Shown: positions 34,755 to 44,115 of the stretch, in pieces
Position numbering within the stretch: the stretch's first letter is position 1
How the letters are laid out: the number at the start of each line of letters is the position of its first letter
Assembly: GCF_000213055.1 (NCBI RefSeq)
Contig: NZ_CM001166.1
Coordinates: forward strand, 1 to 64,000
Direction: 5' to 3'
Length of the DNA: 64,000 bases
Source of the DNA: Streptomyces sp. Tu6071
GTDB taxonomy: Bacteria > Actinomycetota > Actinomycetes > Streptomycetales > Streptomycetaceae
The notes under the pieces: generated by a model
The model's database searches: none
What the model saw: the letters and a program-made list of their open reading frames with translations, nothing else
Told to the model about the DNA's origin: nothing
Position numbers and translations under genes: made by a program

Positions 34755-37700
34755 TACAGAATTTTCCATATCGGGGTTATTGCTGCCTTCAGCGAGTTCT
34801 TCCGCCCGGGACCCTCTTTGGCTTCCTTGGGGCAAGCCCTGTACGACTGACCACCGGCTCCTACCGCAGCGGCGCCACCGAAAAGGGCTGTGCCTCCGCT
34901 GCTGAGAACTGCCGTTCCCGCTGCCCCGACAAACACGAGTCCCGCGAAGGCGCAGTCGTAGTAATCCTGGCCGGTTGGGTCTGCCGCGTTGGCAGGATCA
35001 CTTCCTGCGTACGCGTAGCGGTTTCCGCGTGCGGGATTCGCGAAGAAACTGAGTTTGTCTTGTGTGGTGAAGCGGCCGGTGGTGGGGTCGTACCAGCGCT
35101 GGCCGAATTTTACGTAGCCGGTGGTTTTGTCGTAGGTGCCGCCGACGAAGCGGTAGGGGTTCTGGGTGCCGGCGGTGCCGGTTTCCTTCGTCGTCTGGAC
35201 GGTGCCGTAGGGGTCGTAGTCGTAGATCGTGGACTGGACCGTGGACTGGTTGATGAACTGGACCGGGTTTCCGATGCCGTCGACGATGTAGTACGCCTCG
35301 TACTCGTTCGTTGTCCGGAGCGAGAGGGGCTGGCCGGTGGTGGGGTCGTGGTCGATGTACGCCGTGCCCTCCTTCAGCGTGACCTGTTCGATGACGGGCA
35401 TGCCGTACTGGTCGGGGGCGCCGTAGACGTAGTCGGTCTTCTCGCCCTCGTCGCTGGTCTGGGAGACGAGCTCGGTGGCGTCCTCGCCGGCGTAGGTGTA
35501 GTTGCTGGTGCCCTTGGCCGTCTTGGCGCCGGTCATGCGGTTGGCGCCGTCGTAGGTGAGCGTGGACAGCTTGGCGGTCTTGGTCTGGTTGCCCTGGGCG
35601 TCGTACGTGTAGCCGTCGCTGGTGATCTGGTTGGCGGCGTCGAAAGCCAGGGACTGATCCGCGCTGCCGTCGGACGAGGACTTGCGGTTGCCGCGGGCGT
35701 CGTACGTGTAGGTGTACGTCTTGCCACCCCCGTCGGTTGCGACCTTCGTCAGCCGGTTGGCCTTGTCGTACGTGTACTTGGTGGTCTTGCCGCTCAGGTT
35801 GTCCTTACTCCACTGGATCAGGTCGGTGTTGTCGGCCTTCTCGGTCGAGCAGGACGAGGTGGAGCCGAGGCTGCGGCAGTACGTGGCGTCGAACTGGCGG
35901 GTCGTGTCGGTCGCCGGGCCCTGGTCGGCCCAGACGCGGCTGATGCGGCCGGACTTGTCGTAGTCCTGGTGCACGCGCGCCTTGAAGATCGTCTTCGCGT
36001 CGTTGGTGCCGTAGTACGTGTCCGTGCGCCGGCCGCGATCGTCGTAGCTGAACCCGATCTTCGTCTTGGTCGACGGGGCATCGGTGATCGCCTGGGTGAG
36101 CTTGTCGGCCTGGTCGTACTTGTACTGCGTGGTGCCGCGCGCGTCAGTGGTGCTGAGGCGGTTGCCGTTCTTGTCATACGAGTACGCCAGCGTGCCCCCG
36201 CCCGACGTCGCGGTCCGCGACGTCATCGCGCCGAGATCGTCGTACCCATAGGTGACCGTCCCCGTCCCGTCGGTGCGGGTCTTCGTACGGCCGAAAGCGT
36301 CGTAGGTGTAGGAGACATCAGGGGTGCTGTCCGAGTAGTCGACCTTCGTCACGCGGTCGGCGTCGTCGTACGTCGTTGTGGTCGTGAGGCCCCGGCCGTC
36401 CGTGGCAACGGCCAGGCGGCCCCAGGCGTCGTACGTGTACGACTGGGACTTGAGCGAGCCGCCGGCCGGGTCGACCTTGGTGAGCTGCTTGTCGCCGTCG
36501 TACGTGTACGACGTGTCCGTGCTGTTGCCGGGGTCGGTGCTGGTCTTGACGGTGCCGTCGTCGTTGTAGTCGACCTTCGCCTCGGCCGCCTCCGCGTTGC
36601 TCGAGGAGGCCAGGTTCCCCGCGCCGTTGTAGGAGTAGGCGGACTTGTTCGACTGCCCGTCCGTCGATTCCGAGGGCGAGAACTTCGAGCCCGCCGCCGT
36701 GTTGCCGTACGCGGCGGAGAACGTCGAGCCGTCCGCACCCTGCGACTTGGTCAGCGATTCGCCGTCGTTGGCGCCGAAGGTGTTCGTGGTCGTGCCCGCG
36801 CTCGCGCCCGAGCCGTCCGTCGAGGAGGCGGTGTCGAAGTTCGCCGTGTACGTCTTCGAGCGCTCCCGGCCCTCCGCGTCCGTCGCCTTCGCCACCCGCG
36901 CCGAGTTGTTGTCGGTCAGCTCGTAGGTGGTGTGCGGAACGGCGGTCACGGTCTTCGTCTGGTCGGTGTTGGGGGACGCCATCACCGTCTTGTCCGGGTC
37001 CGCGTAGGACAGGCGGGTGACGGAGTCTCCGGGCGAGCCGGCGGCCTTGTTCTCCTGGGTGATCTTCGTGGCGCCGATCGCGCCGATCTCGAAACGCGTC
37101 ACCCCACCCCCGGGATTGGTCACCGAGGTCATCTTGTGCCCGGTGTAGGTGAAGCTGGTGGTGCGGCCCAGGGTGTCCTTGATCGACACCAGGTCTCCGG
37201 CAGCATCGACGGTGTAGGTGACGGAGCGCTTCTTGCCGTCCGAGGCGGTCTGCGTCAGCGTCGTGACCCGCCCGTTCGCCGAGGCGTACACGGCCGTGCG
37301 CTGCGTCTTGGTGCCGCGGGTGGTGACGATGGTGTCGGGCAGGTCGCCGTTCCACGAGAGCGTGGTGGCGTTGTCGTTGCGGTCGGTGATCTTCGTCAGC
37401 TTGCCCGCGCTGGTGAAGGTCTGCTTCGACTGGGAGCCGTGGTCGGTGAGGGTGTAGGTGCCGTCGTTGTTCTTCTTCAGGTCGGCCTTGAACCCGCCCG
37501 GCGTCGTGAACCCGCTGCCCGACTTCACGAACAGGCCGGTGATCCCGCCCTGGCCGTAGTAGGTGACCGAGCCGTCCCCGCGTTCCTTCAGTTCGACCTC
37601 GTAGGGGGTCAGCCGCCACCCGTACCCCAGTGGCGACTTCGCCGAGGTCGCATCCGTGCCGATCGCCGCACTGTTGTACGCCGCCCCCAGGCCCACGTCA

Positions 37701-38242
37701 CCACTGACCCCCGGCAAGGTCAGCCCGGAGGCGTTGACCAGAAGATTGCCCGAGCCGACATCGACCTGCGCGGCCGTCGAGTCGCCCGTCGAGAACTGCA
37801 GGCGCGTGGCCCCGGGCCTCTCGCCCGCGCCCGTCATCGGGCTGACCCGGGTGGTCTGGAGGGGGGAGAGGTCGGAGCAGTCGTCGTCGACGCAGGCCTT
37901 GACCTGCCAGGTGAACTGCGTCCCGATCCGCATGTCGGGCAGCTTCAGCCGTGCTACCTCACCCGAATCGACCGTCACCTCCTTGCCGTCCGCGAGGTCG
38001 TTGTCACCGTTGGCCGCATATGTGCCGGCGTAGAACTTCGCCGTCACCTTCCCGCTCCCCGACGGCGCCACCACCTTCGCCGTCACGTACGGCGCCGTGC
38101 TCTCCGTCAGCGCCACCAGCTGCGACGGAGCGTCAGGAGCCGCCGCGTACGCGGCCGGCATTCCCCACACCGCCACGGCCGACACAACAGCCGTCGCGAT
38201 CCCCACCTGAACCGAGCGTCTGCGGACGCTGGATGAAGACAT
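34754..38242 (-). CDS. Secreted RHS/YD-repeat protein with hydrophobic C-terminal tip
   Basis: 1,162 residues. A signal peptide (VQVGIATAVVSAVAVWGMPA, then AYA) and a beta-sandwich region are followed by many YD repeats (SYTYDAWGRLAVATDGRGLT and others) from about 240 to 1,000. The RHS core motif NPYRFVGGTYDKTTGYVKFG ends at GNRYAYAGSDPANAADPTGQ. The 70-residue tip that follows (FAGLVFVGAAGTAVLSSGGT ... AITPIWKIL) is Gly/Ala/Val-rich with two hydrophobic stretches and three cysteines. RHS proteins form a cocoon around the toxic tip; the tip here predicts a membrane-active toxin and not a nuclease. ATG 38242 follows GGGGG. Confidence 0.88.
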   Translation of the reverse strand: MSSSSVRRRSVQVGIATAVVSAVAVWGMPAAYAAAPDAPSQLVALTESTAPYVTAKVVAPSGSGKVTAKFYAGTYAANGDNDLADGKEVTVDSGEVARLKLPDMRIGTQFTWQVKACVDDDCSDLSPLQTTRVSPMTGAGERPGATRLQFSTGDSTAAQVDVGSGNLLVNASGLTLPGVSGDVGLGAAYNSAAIGTDATSAKSPLGYGWRLTPYEVELKERGDGSVTYYGQGGITGLFVKSGSGFTTPGGFKADLKKNNDGTYTLTDHGSQSKQTFTSAGKLTKITDRNDNATTLSWNGDLPDTIVTTRGTKTQRTAVYASANGRVTTLTQTASDGKKRSVTYTVDAAGDLVSIKDTLGRTTSFTYTGHKMTSVTNPGGGVTRFEIGAIGATKITQENKAAGSPGDSVTRLSYADPDKTVMASPNTDQTKTVTAVPHTTYELTDNNSARVAKATDAEGRERSKTYTANFDTASSTDGSGASAGTTTNTFGANDGESLTKSQGADGSTFSAAYGNTAAGSKFSPSESTDGQSNKSAYSYNGAGNLASSSNAEAAEAKVDYNDDGTVKTSTDPGNSTDTSYTYDGDKQLTKVDPAGGSLKSQSYTYDAWGRLAVATDGRGLTTTTTYDDADRVTKVDYSDSTPDVSYTYDAFGRTKTRTDGTGTVTYGYDDLGAMTSRTATSGGGTLAYSYDKNGNRLSTTDARGTTQYKYDQADKLTQAITDAPSTKTKIGFSYDDRGRRTDTYYGTNDAKTIFKARVHQDYDKSGRISRVWADQGPATDTTRQFDATYCRSLGSTSSCSTEKADNTDLIQWSKDNLSGKTTKYTYDKANRLTKVATDGGGKTYTYTYDARGNRKSSSDGSADQSLAFDAANQITSDGYTYDAQGNQTKTAKLSTLTYDGANRMTGAKTAKGTSNYTYAGEDATELVSQTSDEGEKTDYVYGAPDQYGMPVIEQVTLKEGTAYIDHDPTTGQPLSLRTTNEYEAYYIVDGIGNPVQFINQSTVQSTIYDYDPYGTVQTTKETGTAGTQNPYRFVGGTYDKTTGYVKFGQRWYDPTTGRFTTQDKLSFFANPARGNRYAYAGSDPANAADPTGQDYYDCAFAGLVFVGAAGTAVLSSGGTALFGGAAAVGAGGQSYRACPKEAKEGPGRKNSLKAAITPIWKIL

Positions 38243-38622
38243 GTGTCCCCCACATGAACAAGGCGCACCGCGCTAGTGCGCTCACGCATCGTCAGCCACC
38301 AGGCTTCACGAAAGGAACACAAAACCTCAGACAACCACGGACAGTAAGCGTCACTCCAGAGCGTGATGTAACGGAATTTTCATCCAGGAACACCACCAAA
38401 CAAAGGTTTGATCGACTTCTAGCCTTTGTTTCCGAGATGCATGGCCACCGCTCCATGCATCGCAAGGTTCAGCCACAGTCGTGACATGTGCCATAGGCAT
38501 ATGTCTGAGTGGCCGGGCAATACGAGGGTTTTCACTCACACCATCTCCACCGTTCTTCACTCAGAAAACACAATTTCGCCGCACTCGGTGTCGTCGAGCG
38601 CACAGATCACGGAGCCCGCTCC

Positions 38623-38811
38623 ATGCCCAGCCTTCACACCCTCGCCCTCGCTTTCGGCCTCTGGGGCCTCACCGCCTGCGTCGTGGGACTGCTGCTCGCC
38701 ACCGCCATCCGCCACCACCAACACCCCCGAACCAGCCCCGCCACCCATCCCCACACCCTCCAACCCGAGCGTGACGACACCCTGAACGACCCACCCGCCA
38801 CCGCCGCCTGA
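38623..38811 (+). CDS. Small single-pass membrane protein
   Basis: 62 residues from ATG 38623 with GGAG about 9 nt upstream. One hydrophobic helix (LALAFGLWGLTACVVGLLLA) is followed by a His/Pro-rich polar tail (RHHQHPRTSPATHPHTLQPE). No family is recognised. It is divergent from the RHS gene; the 380 bp between them contain both promoters. Downstream, 38812-39262 holds a hairpin repeat and no supported gene. Confidence 0.5.
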   Translation: MPSLHTLALAFGLWGLTACVVGLLLATAIRHHQHPRTSPATHPHTLQPERDDTLNDPPATAA

Positions 38812-38827
38812 CCCGGCTGCACTCCCA

Positions 38828-38860
38828 CACCGCCGCCCCGCGGCTGCGCCTACGCGGGGG
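38828..38860. repeat. Divergent hairpin repeat element
   Basis: ACCGCCGCCCCGCGGCTGCG followed by CCTACGCGGGGG: a variant of the intergenic hairpin family, 17 bp after the stop of the small membrane gene. It is probably a terminator. Confidence 0.5.
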
Positions 38861-39262
38861 CTACTGGCTTGCATCGAGCCGCCCCTTGTCACCGCTGTTT
38901 CCGCGCTCTCCTGTTGGGCCCCTCCCTGCGGGAACGTGTCGAAGCTCGCGGAGCCGTGCTCGGGGTTGTTCGCAGGGCGCCGGGGTACCACGGCGGCGGG
39001 CAGTACGGTGATCGGACCAGAGAACGAGACGACGGGAGCGCCGGTCGGGTCCATGGTCGCTTTGGCGACGGTTCTCGAGCCGAGCTTGCCCGCAGTATGT
39101 CTCGTGACTCGGCGTCCCGCTGAGGGCACACGCCCGCCCGGGGGGCAGAGGTCGTGTGCGTCGGTGGTGACGGGTCGCAAGCGCATGCTGAGCATCTGGC
39201 GGATGCCATGCCGTCCCGTCATCACGCTCCGCGCAAGCCATGCGGCATGTGAGCCCGCATGC

Positions 39263-39622
39263 CTACATCTCCCCGGCGAGCGCCTCCCGTGCCTCTTCGG
39301 GGCCGGACCGGCTGCGCAGGGCGTCGCTGAGGCCGGTGACCTCGAGCAGGCGCAGTACTGCGCCACCAGCGCCGGCCAGGGCGACGGGGCGGCGTGCACG
39401 GGTTTGGAGGAGGAGATTGAGGGTCTGGGAGTCGGCGAAGGTGACCTCGCTCAGGTCGAAGACGACAGGTCCTCCGAAGCGGCTCAGGGCATCGTCCACT
39501 GCTTCCTCCACGTCCTCGGCGCTGTCCATGTCGATGTCCCCGCCCAGAGCGATGAGCCACACGCCCTGCCACAGCGTGCTGCGCAGGACCGGGTGACCCG
39601 CTCTCCTTCCAACATTTGTCAT
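39263..39622 (-). CDS. STAS-domain anti-sigma factor antagonist
   Basis: 119 residues from ATG 39622. The STAS core reads TLWQGVWLIALGGDIDMDSA and GPVVFDLSEVTFADSQTLNL; the Ser of ADSQTLN is the usual phosphorylation site in SpoIIAA/RsbV relatives. It should bind a cognate anti-sigma kinase when dephosphorylated. The divergent gene at 39749 encodes a HATPase of that class, so the two may form a partner-switching pair, although no sigma factor is adjacent. Confidence 0.85.
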   Translation of the reverse strand: MTNVGRRAGHPVLRSTLWQGVWLIALGGDIDMDSAEDVEEAVDDALSRFGGPVVFDLSEVTFADSQTLNLLLQTRARRPVALAGAGGAVLRLLEVTGLSDALRSRSGPEEAREALAGEM

Positions 39623-39748
39623 GCGGCAACTATCCAGGGCCCCTCTGACAATGCCGCCCCCGGGTGTCCCTCCGGGCAACGCACACGCTCAGGGGTATCC
39701 GTTCGCGGACAGAGGGTAGGCGCGAGCTATCCGAAAAGAGGAGCAAGG

Positions 39749-40114
39749 GTGCTTTCCCTGGAGTCCGCTGAACTCACCGCCGTTGACGCGCGACTCCTGG
39801 CACAGACGTACGCGGCCGCCCACTGCCCGCGCGTGGACCGTGCCGCGGTGGCCCTGGTCGTGGCCGAGCTGCTCGCGAACGCCGAACGTCACACCGCTGG
39901 GAGCTGGCGGCTCGTGGTCAGCCACAGCACTCGCCTGCTGAGCATCGCCGTCCACGACCTGGGCCGTCTTCTCCCTCTACCTGGCAAAGTGGCGTTCGAC
40001 GGCACCGGGCAATTCGGTCTGCGCATCATCCGCGGTCTCAGCGATCACTTCTCCGTCCACTCCGGCCCGACGGGAAAGACCGTCACCGCACAGTGGCACC
40101 TCGCCACCCTCTGA
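39749..40114 (+). CDS. RsbW-like ATPase (anti-sigma factor/serine kinase)
   Basis: 121 residues from GTG 39749 with GAGGAG 5 nt upstream. The GHKL ATPase boxes are present: N-box VAELLANAERHT, G1-like DLGRLLPLP and G2 GQFGLRIIRGLSDH, ending with GKTVTAQWHL. Such small Streptomyces HATPase_c_2 proteins phosphorylate STAS antagonists or bind sigma factors. The G1 box is shorter than usual (DLGR in place of DxGxG), so kinase activity may be weak. It is divergent from the STAS gene, sharing a 126-bp promoter region. Confidence 0.82.
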   Translation: MLSLESAELTAVDARLLAQTYAAAHCPRVDRAAVALVVAELLANAERHTAGSWRLVVSHSTRLLSIAVHDLGRLLPLPGKVAFDGTGQFGLRIIRGLSDHFSVHSGPTGKTVTAQWHLATL

Positions 40115-40129
40115 ACCGTCCCGCAGCGC

Positions 40130-40474
40130 GCCGCGCTCACGCCTGGCCCGTACACGGGCACCGGCCGGTGCGGGCAGCAGTGCCGCCGCCCGCACCGGAG
40201 CCTTCCAACGGCACAGGCTTTCCTCCTCGGCAAGCAGGAGGCTCACCGGGAAGCCGCGCCTGTCAAGCGCCGTCACGTAGACGCCGACCAGGCTGCACGC
40301 CTGGCACACTCCCCGCGCCTGCAGATGGCGCGCTACCTCGCCGCAGAGCCGAGGCGTTCGCGGCCTCGATGATCTGGGCTTGCGCAGGCGGGTCTCGGTG
40401 TTCCAGAGGGGTGTGCGCGGGCTCAGCGTCAGGCATCCGGTGGTCGCGTCGTAGCCGAGGGCGGCGACGTTCTA
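40130..40474 (-). pseudogene. Remnant of a small Streptomyces protein with C-x2-C
   Basis: An open frame without start reads LGYDATTGCLTLSPRTPLWN, then ARGVCQACSLVGVYVTALDR and SLLLAEEESLCRWKAP. The CxxC and the repetitive charge pattern look genuine, but a TAG lies just before the first residues and no start codon is in reach, so it is a decayed gene. Downstream it runs into the end of the HATPase gene. Confidence 0.35.
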
Positions 40475-40557
40475 GGCCGGTCGGGCGCGATCACCGCCCA
40501 GCGCTCGTGGAGCGTGGCACCGGCAGCAGGGAGCTCCCCGGCGCGCTCGCCGCGCGC

Positions 40558-40740
40558 GAGCCCGCACCGCCGCCGCGCGCGAGCCCGCACCGCCGCCGCG
40601 CGCGAGCCCGCACCGCCGCCGCGCGCGAGCCCGCACCGCCGCCGCGCGCGAGCCCGCACCGCCGCCGCGCGCGAGCCCGCACCGCCGCCGCGCGCGAGCC
40701 CGCACCGCCGCCGCGCGGCTTCGCCGGCGCGGCGGCTCGA
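40558..40740. repeat. 23-bp minisatellite ending in a hairpin
   Basis: Six perfect 23-bp units beginning GAGCCCGCACCGCCGCCGCG (40558-40695) and a seventh that merges into the hairpin CCGCCGCGCGGCTTCGCCGG plus CGCGGCGGCTC. All seven are identical where they overlap. Located 60 bp past the convergent stop of the HNH nuclease gene. Same family as 31881 but a different unit length. Confidence 0.92.
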
Positions 40741-40800
40741 CGGCTGCTGGCTCGGGCGGTAACGGCCCCCTCGTCACCGCGGTCAGGCCACCGTCCTTGC

Positions 40801-41478
40801 TCAGCGGGCCAGTTCGACCTTGATCGGCACGTTCGGGCAGTCCCCCGCCACGCGCTCCAGGGTCGCCTTCTCGGAGGTATCGGCCGACAGGCCCCACCTG
40901 GTCTTCACAGTGGTCCAGGTCGTGACGTAGGTGCAGCGGTAGGAGGCGGCCGGTGGCATCCAGGTGGCCGGGTCCTGGTCGGCCTTGCTGCGGTTCGTCT
41001 TCGCTGAGACCGCGATCAAGCTGCGGTCGTCGCCAAGGTCGTTCGCGTACCGCTCGCGGTCCTTCGCGCTCCACTCGGAGGCGCCGCTGTCCCAGGCTTC
41101 GGCGAGGGGGACGAAGTGGTCGATGTCGAGACCGCCGGGCCCGGTGATGGTGGTGTCGTCGTAGGCGGAGTGCCATGTGCCGCCGCTCAGCTTGCACCGG
41201 GCGCCTTCCTCGGGCGCGGTGACGGCCTCTGCGAGCAGGACCTCGTTGCGCGTGGTGCACCCGTCGCGGTCTTCGTCGATCCAGTGCTTGAACTTTGTCC
41301 GCTCGTAGCCGGTGCGCTTCTCGGCCCGGGTGTCGAGGGCGGCGATGGCCTTGCGGAGCGGGAGGGTCACGGTGTCGCCGGGAGCGGCTGGAAGGTCGGC
41401 GGCGGCCGCGGTGGGGGCGAGCGCGGTGCTGAGAGCGAGCGCGGTGAGGGCGGCGGGGATGGTGCGGGACAGGCGCAA
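40801..41478 (-). CDS. Secreted HNH-family nuclease
   Basis: 225 residues with a signal peptide (TIPAALTALALSTALAPTAA, cleavage after AAA). The HNH site is GLDIDHFVPLAEAWDSGA (D120, H121), then NDLGDDRSLIAVSAKTNRSK with N162 and D167 (ADQDPATWMPP). This pattern is that of the secreted HNH/GmrSD C-terminal-like (DUF1524) nucleases of actinobacteria. It probably degrades extracellular DNA for nutrition or competition. The TTG start has GGAGGA 4 nt upstream, and a 26-bp palindrome lies just before that. No immunity gene is seen, which is normal for an exported, disulfide-containing enzyme. Confidence 0.85.
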   Translation of the reverse strand: MRLSRTIPAALTALALSTALAPTAAAADLPAAPGDTVTLPLRKAIAALDTRAEKRTGYERTKFKHWIDEDRDGCTTRNEVLLAEAVTAPEEGARCKLSGGTWHSAYDDTTITGPGGLDIDHFVPLAEAWDSGASEWSAKDRERYANDLGDDRSLIAVSAKTNRSKADQDPATWMPPAASYRCTYVTTWTTVKTRWGLSADTSEKATLERVAGDCPNVPIKVELAR

Positions 41479-41488
41479 GACGTCCTCC

Positions 41489-41514
41489 GAAGATCACGAC
41501 AGGTCGTGATCTTC
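41489..41514. promoter_or_regulatory. 26-bp perfect palindrome in the nuclease 5' region
   Basis: GAAGATCACGAC, two bases, then its exact complement. It lies 10 nt upstream of the TTG start and 1 nt upstream of the Shine-Dalgarno. It can be a dimer operator or an mRNA hairpin next to the ribosome site. Confidence 0.6.
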
Positions 41515-41759
41515 CTACCGGGAGAACACAGCGCCTCATGGGCGTAGGAGCGCCCCCGTCACCCTGGAGAGCGGTAAGTCGTACCAGCGCGGGACGTCAA
41601 ATACGCGATGGGAATGGAGACGGACCGGCTTCAGCATGGTCGCAGCCCAAGAACACCGGGTGACCTCTGCGCGAGCGGAGCCGGCCCGGAGAGCAGCGGC
41701 GCAGGCCCTCGGCAGGACTGCGCCTCCCTTCCGGGTCACGCGCGAGCAGAGGAAGAGCA

Positions 41760-41785
41760 CACCTCCCTCCTCCCAGAGGGAGGTG
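41760..41785. terminator. Hairpin in a non-coding stretch
   Basis: CACCTCCCTC and its complement, 10-bp arms with a 6-nt loop. It sits in 41540-42472, which otherwise shows no supported gene: only a GC-rich tract with several GAGCAACC-like motifs at 41875-41970 and a GNRA-loop hairpin at 41665-41680. Confidence 0.5.
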
Positions 41786-42472
41786 TCACCGGGCCGGGCC
41801 CTGACCCGCGAGCTCCTGACCTGCGATACCGCGCCGCAGTCCGGACGAGCCGGGCAACTCCTTGCGCCACCTCATGAGCAACCACCCGAGCAACCGGTTG
41901 AGCAACGTGCTGGGCATCGTCTTGAGCAACCGGCCGACCGGGCAGAGCAACCTTCTGCGCAACCGCCTGACCGTCCCCGCTGGGTCAGACCCTGGGGCAG
42001 GACTCGGCGGCGAGCTCGCGCGCCTGCAAGGCGCTCGGAACGGTCGGCTTGCCCTTTTCGGTTGCCGGTGTGGGCGAGGGGCCGTCAGGTGCCGTACTCG
42101 TCCCGGACGCGGGTCGCGGGGACCGGCCGCTCGGCGGGCGGGGAGACGGCGCGCGCAAGGGGTGGCTTTTCGGCGTGTGGCGTCGCAGGATGCCAGCTCC
42201 GGCAGGTGCCTGAGCCAGCAGGAGGGGAGCGGACGGTGCGCGCTGACATCGGGTGGGGCTGACCCACCGGTCGAACAGGACCGAGAGCCTGGCAGTGCGG
42301 GGCGAGGGAAAGGGGGTGGGCGCGTGAGGAGCGGTGACGTGGGCTGGGGCTGAGCACCCGCCGGGTACAGGGACAACGCGAGTGCCGCGACGGGGAGGAG
42401 GTGCCGTGGAGTGTGATCTCGGCTGGGGGTGGGTGTCGTGCGTGGCGGCGTGGGTGGGGTGAGGGTGGGGGG

Positions 42473-43333
42473 ATGGAGTATCCGGTGCGGGTCGGGCTTG
42501 CCCGCGCGGCCGCCGCGCTCCCGGCCGGCGACGGGTGGTGGTACGAGCCGAAGTACGACGGCGACCGGTGCGTCCTGTGGCGGCTCGACACTGTCCGCCT
42601 CCAGTCCCGTACGAGCAGGGACATCACCGCCGCCTGGCCCGACCTCACCACCCCCGCCACGGACCTGCCGCGCGGAACCGTCCTCGACGGCGAAATCGTC
42701 ATCTACCGCGACGGCATGCTCGACTTCGGCGCCGTACGGGCCCGGTCCTCCAGCCGCGGGCGGCGCCTGCAGGACCTCGTCACCCGCCACCCCGCCCACT
42801 ACGCCGCCTTCGACGTCCTCATGCACCAGGGCCAGGACGTGCGGGCCCTGCCGTACGAGGCGCGACGCGCCCTGCTCCTGACCGTCCTCGAGCCGCTCGG
42901 GCCCCCGCTCCAGGCCACCCCCGCCACCGACGACCACGACGTCGCGACCGTGTGGATGACGAGCCTGCGCCCCCAGGGCATCGAGGGGATCGTCGCCAAA
43001 CGCGGCACAAGCCCGTACCCGGTGGGCCGCCGCGAGTGGGTGAAGGTGCGTCACGCCGACACCGTCGACGGCGTCGTCACCGGCTACCAGGGCCTGCCCT
43101 CACGGCCCTCGCACCTCTTCGTCCTCCTGGCCGACGGGCGGACCGTACGCTCGCAGCACCTCCCCGCCGCGCTCGCCGCCGAACTCGGCCACCACCTGCC
43201 CGGGCACGACACCGGCACCACCCACGACCCCGACACCGGCCCCCTCCACCTCACCGACGCCGCACTCGAGGTGGAGGTCCTCGCGGGCTCCACCCGGCAC
43301 GCCACCGCCACCGTCACCCGCCTGCGCACCTGA
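42473..43333 (+). CDS. ATP-dependent DNA ligase (LigC/LigD-ligase type)
   Basis: 286 residues from ATG 42473. The nucleotidyltransferase motifs are intact: KYDGDR with the adenylated Lys27 (motif I), LDGEIV with E74 (III), AAFDVLM (IIIa), EGIVAKR (IV) and WVKVRH (V). An OB fold follows (GVVTGYQGLPSRPSHLFVLL). There is no polymerase or nuclease domain, so it is a stand-alone ligase like those used in actinobacterial NHEJ or base-excision repair. It is monocistronic. A decayed copy of its 3' end lies at 44757. Confidence 0.9.
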   Translation: MEYPVRVGLARAAAALPAGDGWWYEPKYDGDRCVLWRLDTVRLQSRTSRDITAAWPDLTTPATDLPRGTVLDGEIVIYRDGMLDFGAVRARSSSRGRRLQDLVTRHPAHYAAFDVLMHQGQDVRALPYEARRALLLTVLEPLGPPLQATPATDDHDVATVWMTSLRPQGIEGIVAKRGTSPYPVGRREWVKVRHADTVDGVVTGYQGLPSRPSHLFVLLADGRTVRSQHLPAALAAELGHHLPGHDTGTTHDPDTGPLHLTDAALEVEVLAGSTRHATATVTRLRT

Positions 43334-43629
43334 CCCACAGCAGCCGGGTCCGTACGTCTTCGGCAGAGGCGGGCGAGTACCCGCGGGACGCGGGAAGCGG
43401 GGTGCCGGGTTGCTGCGTCGGCGTGCCCTCACCGGCGCCGGCCGCCGGGCCGGAGCGTCGCGTCGTGAGGAGAGGTCGCGCTCGCCTCAAGGAGTAAGGG
43501 TCGGGACCGGCCAACGCCCCTGGGGCGTGGGGTTCTTCTTCACGTTTCCTCCCCCAGGTTCAGCTGGTCCGTATGGCAGAGTAGGCCAGCTGGTAATACT
43601 ACGATCGCATCGTCTTGTGTGGGGGTTTC

Positions 43630-43938
43630 ATGCGTATCCGTACCGCTGCGGCATCTGCCGTACTCACTGTCGCAGCCGTGATGGGGATGGCGGCCTGCTC
43701 CTCGTCGGAAGCGGCCAGCACTGGGGGACCCGCCAATCCAGCCGCTTCGGCGAAGCCTGCCTCCGACAAGGGCTCCGGGAACGCGGACCCCGCGGGCGGA
43801 GGTCAGACTTCCACCACACCGGCCAGTGCGGACCCGTCGGACTGCGCTGCCGCCGACAAGCCGGAGTGCGTGGTCGACATCGGGTCCATCGAGATGGAAG
43901 AAGGCAAGCTCGCTGACGGGCCGCCCCAGACGCGCTGA
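43630..43938 (+). CDS. Small lipoprotein
   Basis: 102 residues. A signal peptide with lipobox VMGMAAC puts a lipidated Cys at about 23. A Ser/Ala/Gly-rich disordered stretch and a short C-terminal part with two cysteines (PSDCAAADKPECVVDIG) follow. It should be anchored on the outer face of the membrane. No known family. ATG 43630 is preceded by GGGGG. It sits between the ligase and its decayed 3' copy. Confidence 0.65.
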   Translation: MRIRTAAASAVLTVAAVMGMAACSSSEAASTGGPANPAASAKPASDKGSGNADPAGGGQTSTTPASADPSDCAAADKPECVVDIGSIEMEEGKLADGPPQTR

Positions 43939-44115
43939 GACGGCGCAGGAAGAGTCCTGGCTGCGCGCCCGCGAGATCGGTGACACAGACCCGCCGCCGT
44001 GGCGGCGACCACCCGCCCGCCGGTCCAACGGACGCAACGGCACGCCTGACTCGCCGATGGTCGTGGTCCGGCCGCACTCCCGGCCGGACCACAGCGTGAA
44101 TTGCTGGTCAGTCAG

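Noticed and set aside
40558..40740. CRISPR array at the 23-bp tandem repeat
   Set aside because: The units are directly adjacent and identical with no spacers; it is a minisatellite.
41862..42353. Plus-strand ORF with repeated Ser-Asn motifs upstream of the ligase
   Set aside because: The repetition comes from GAGCAACC-type DNA motifs; other frames are equally open and no domain is visible.
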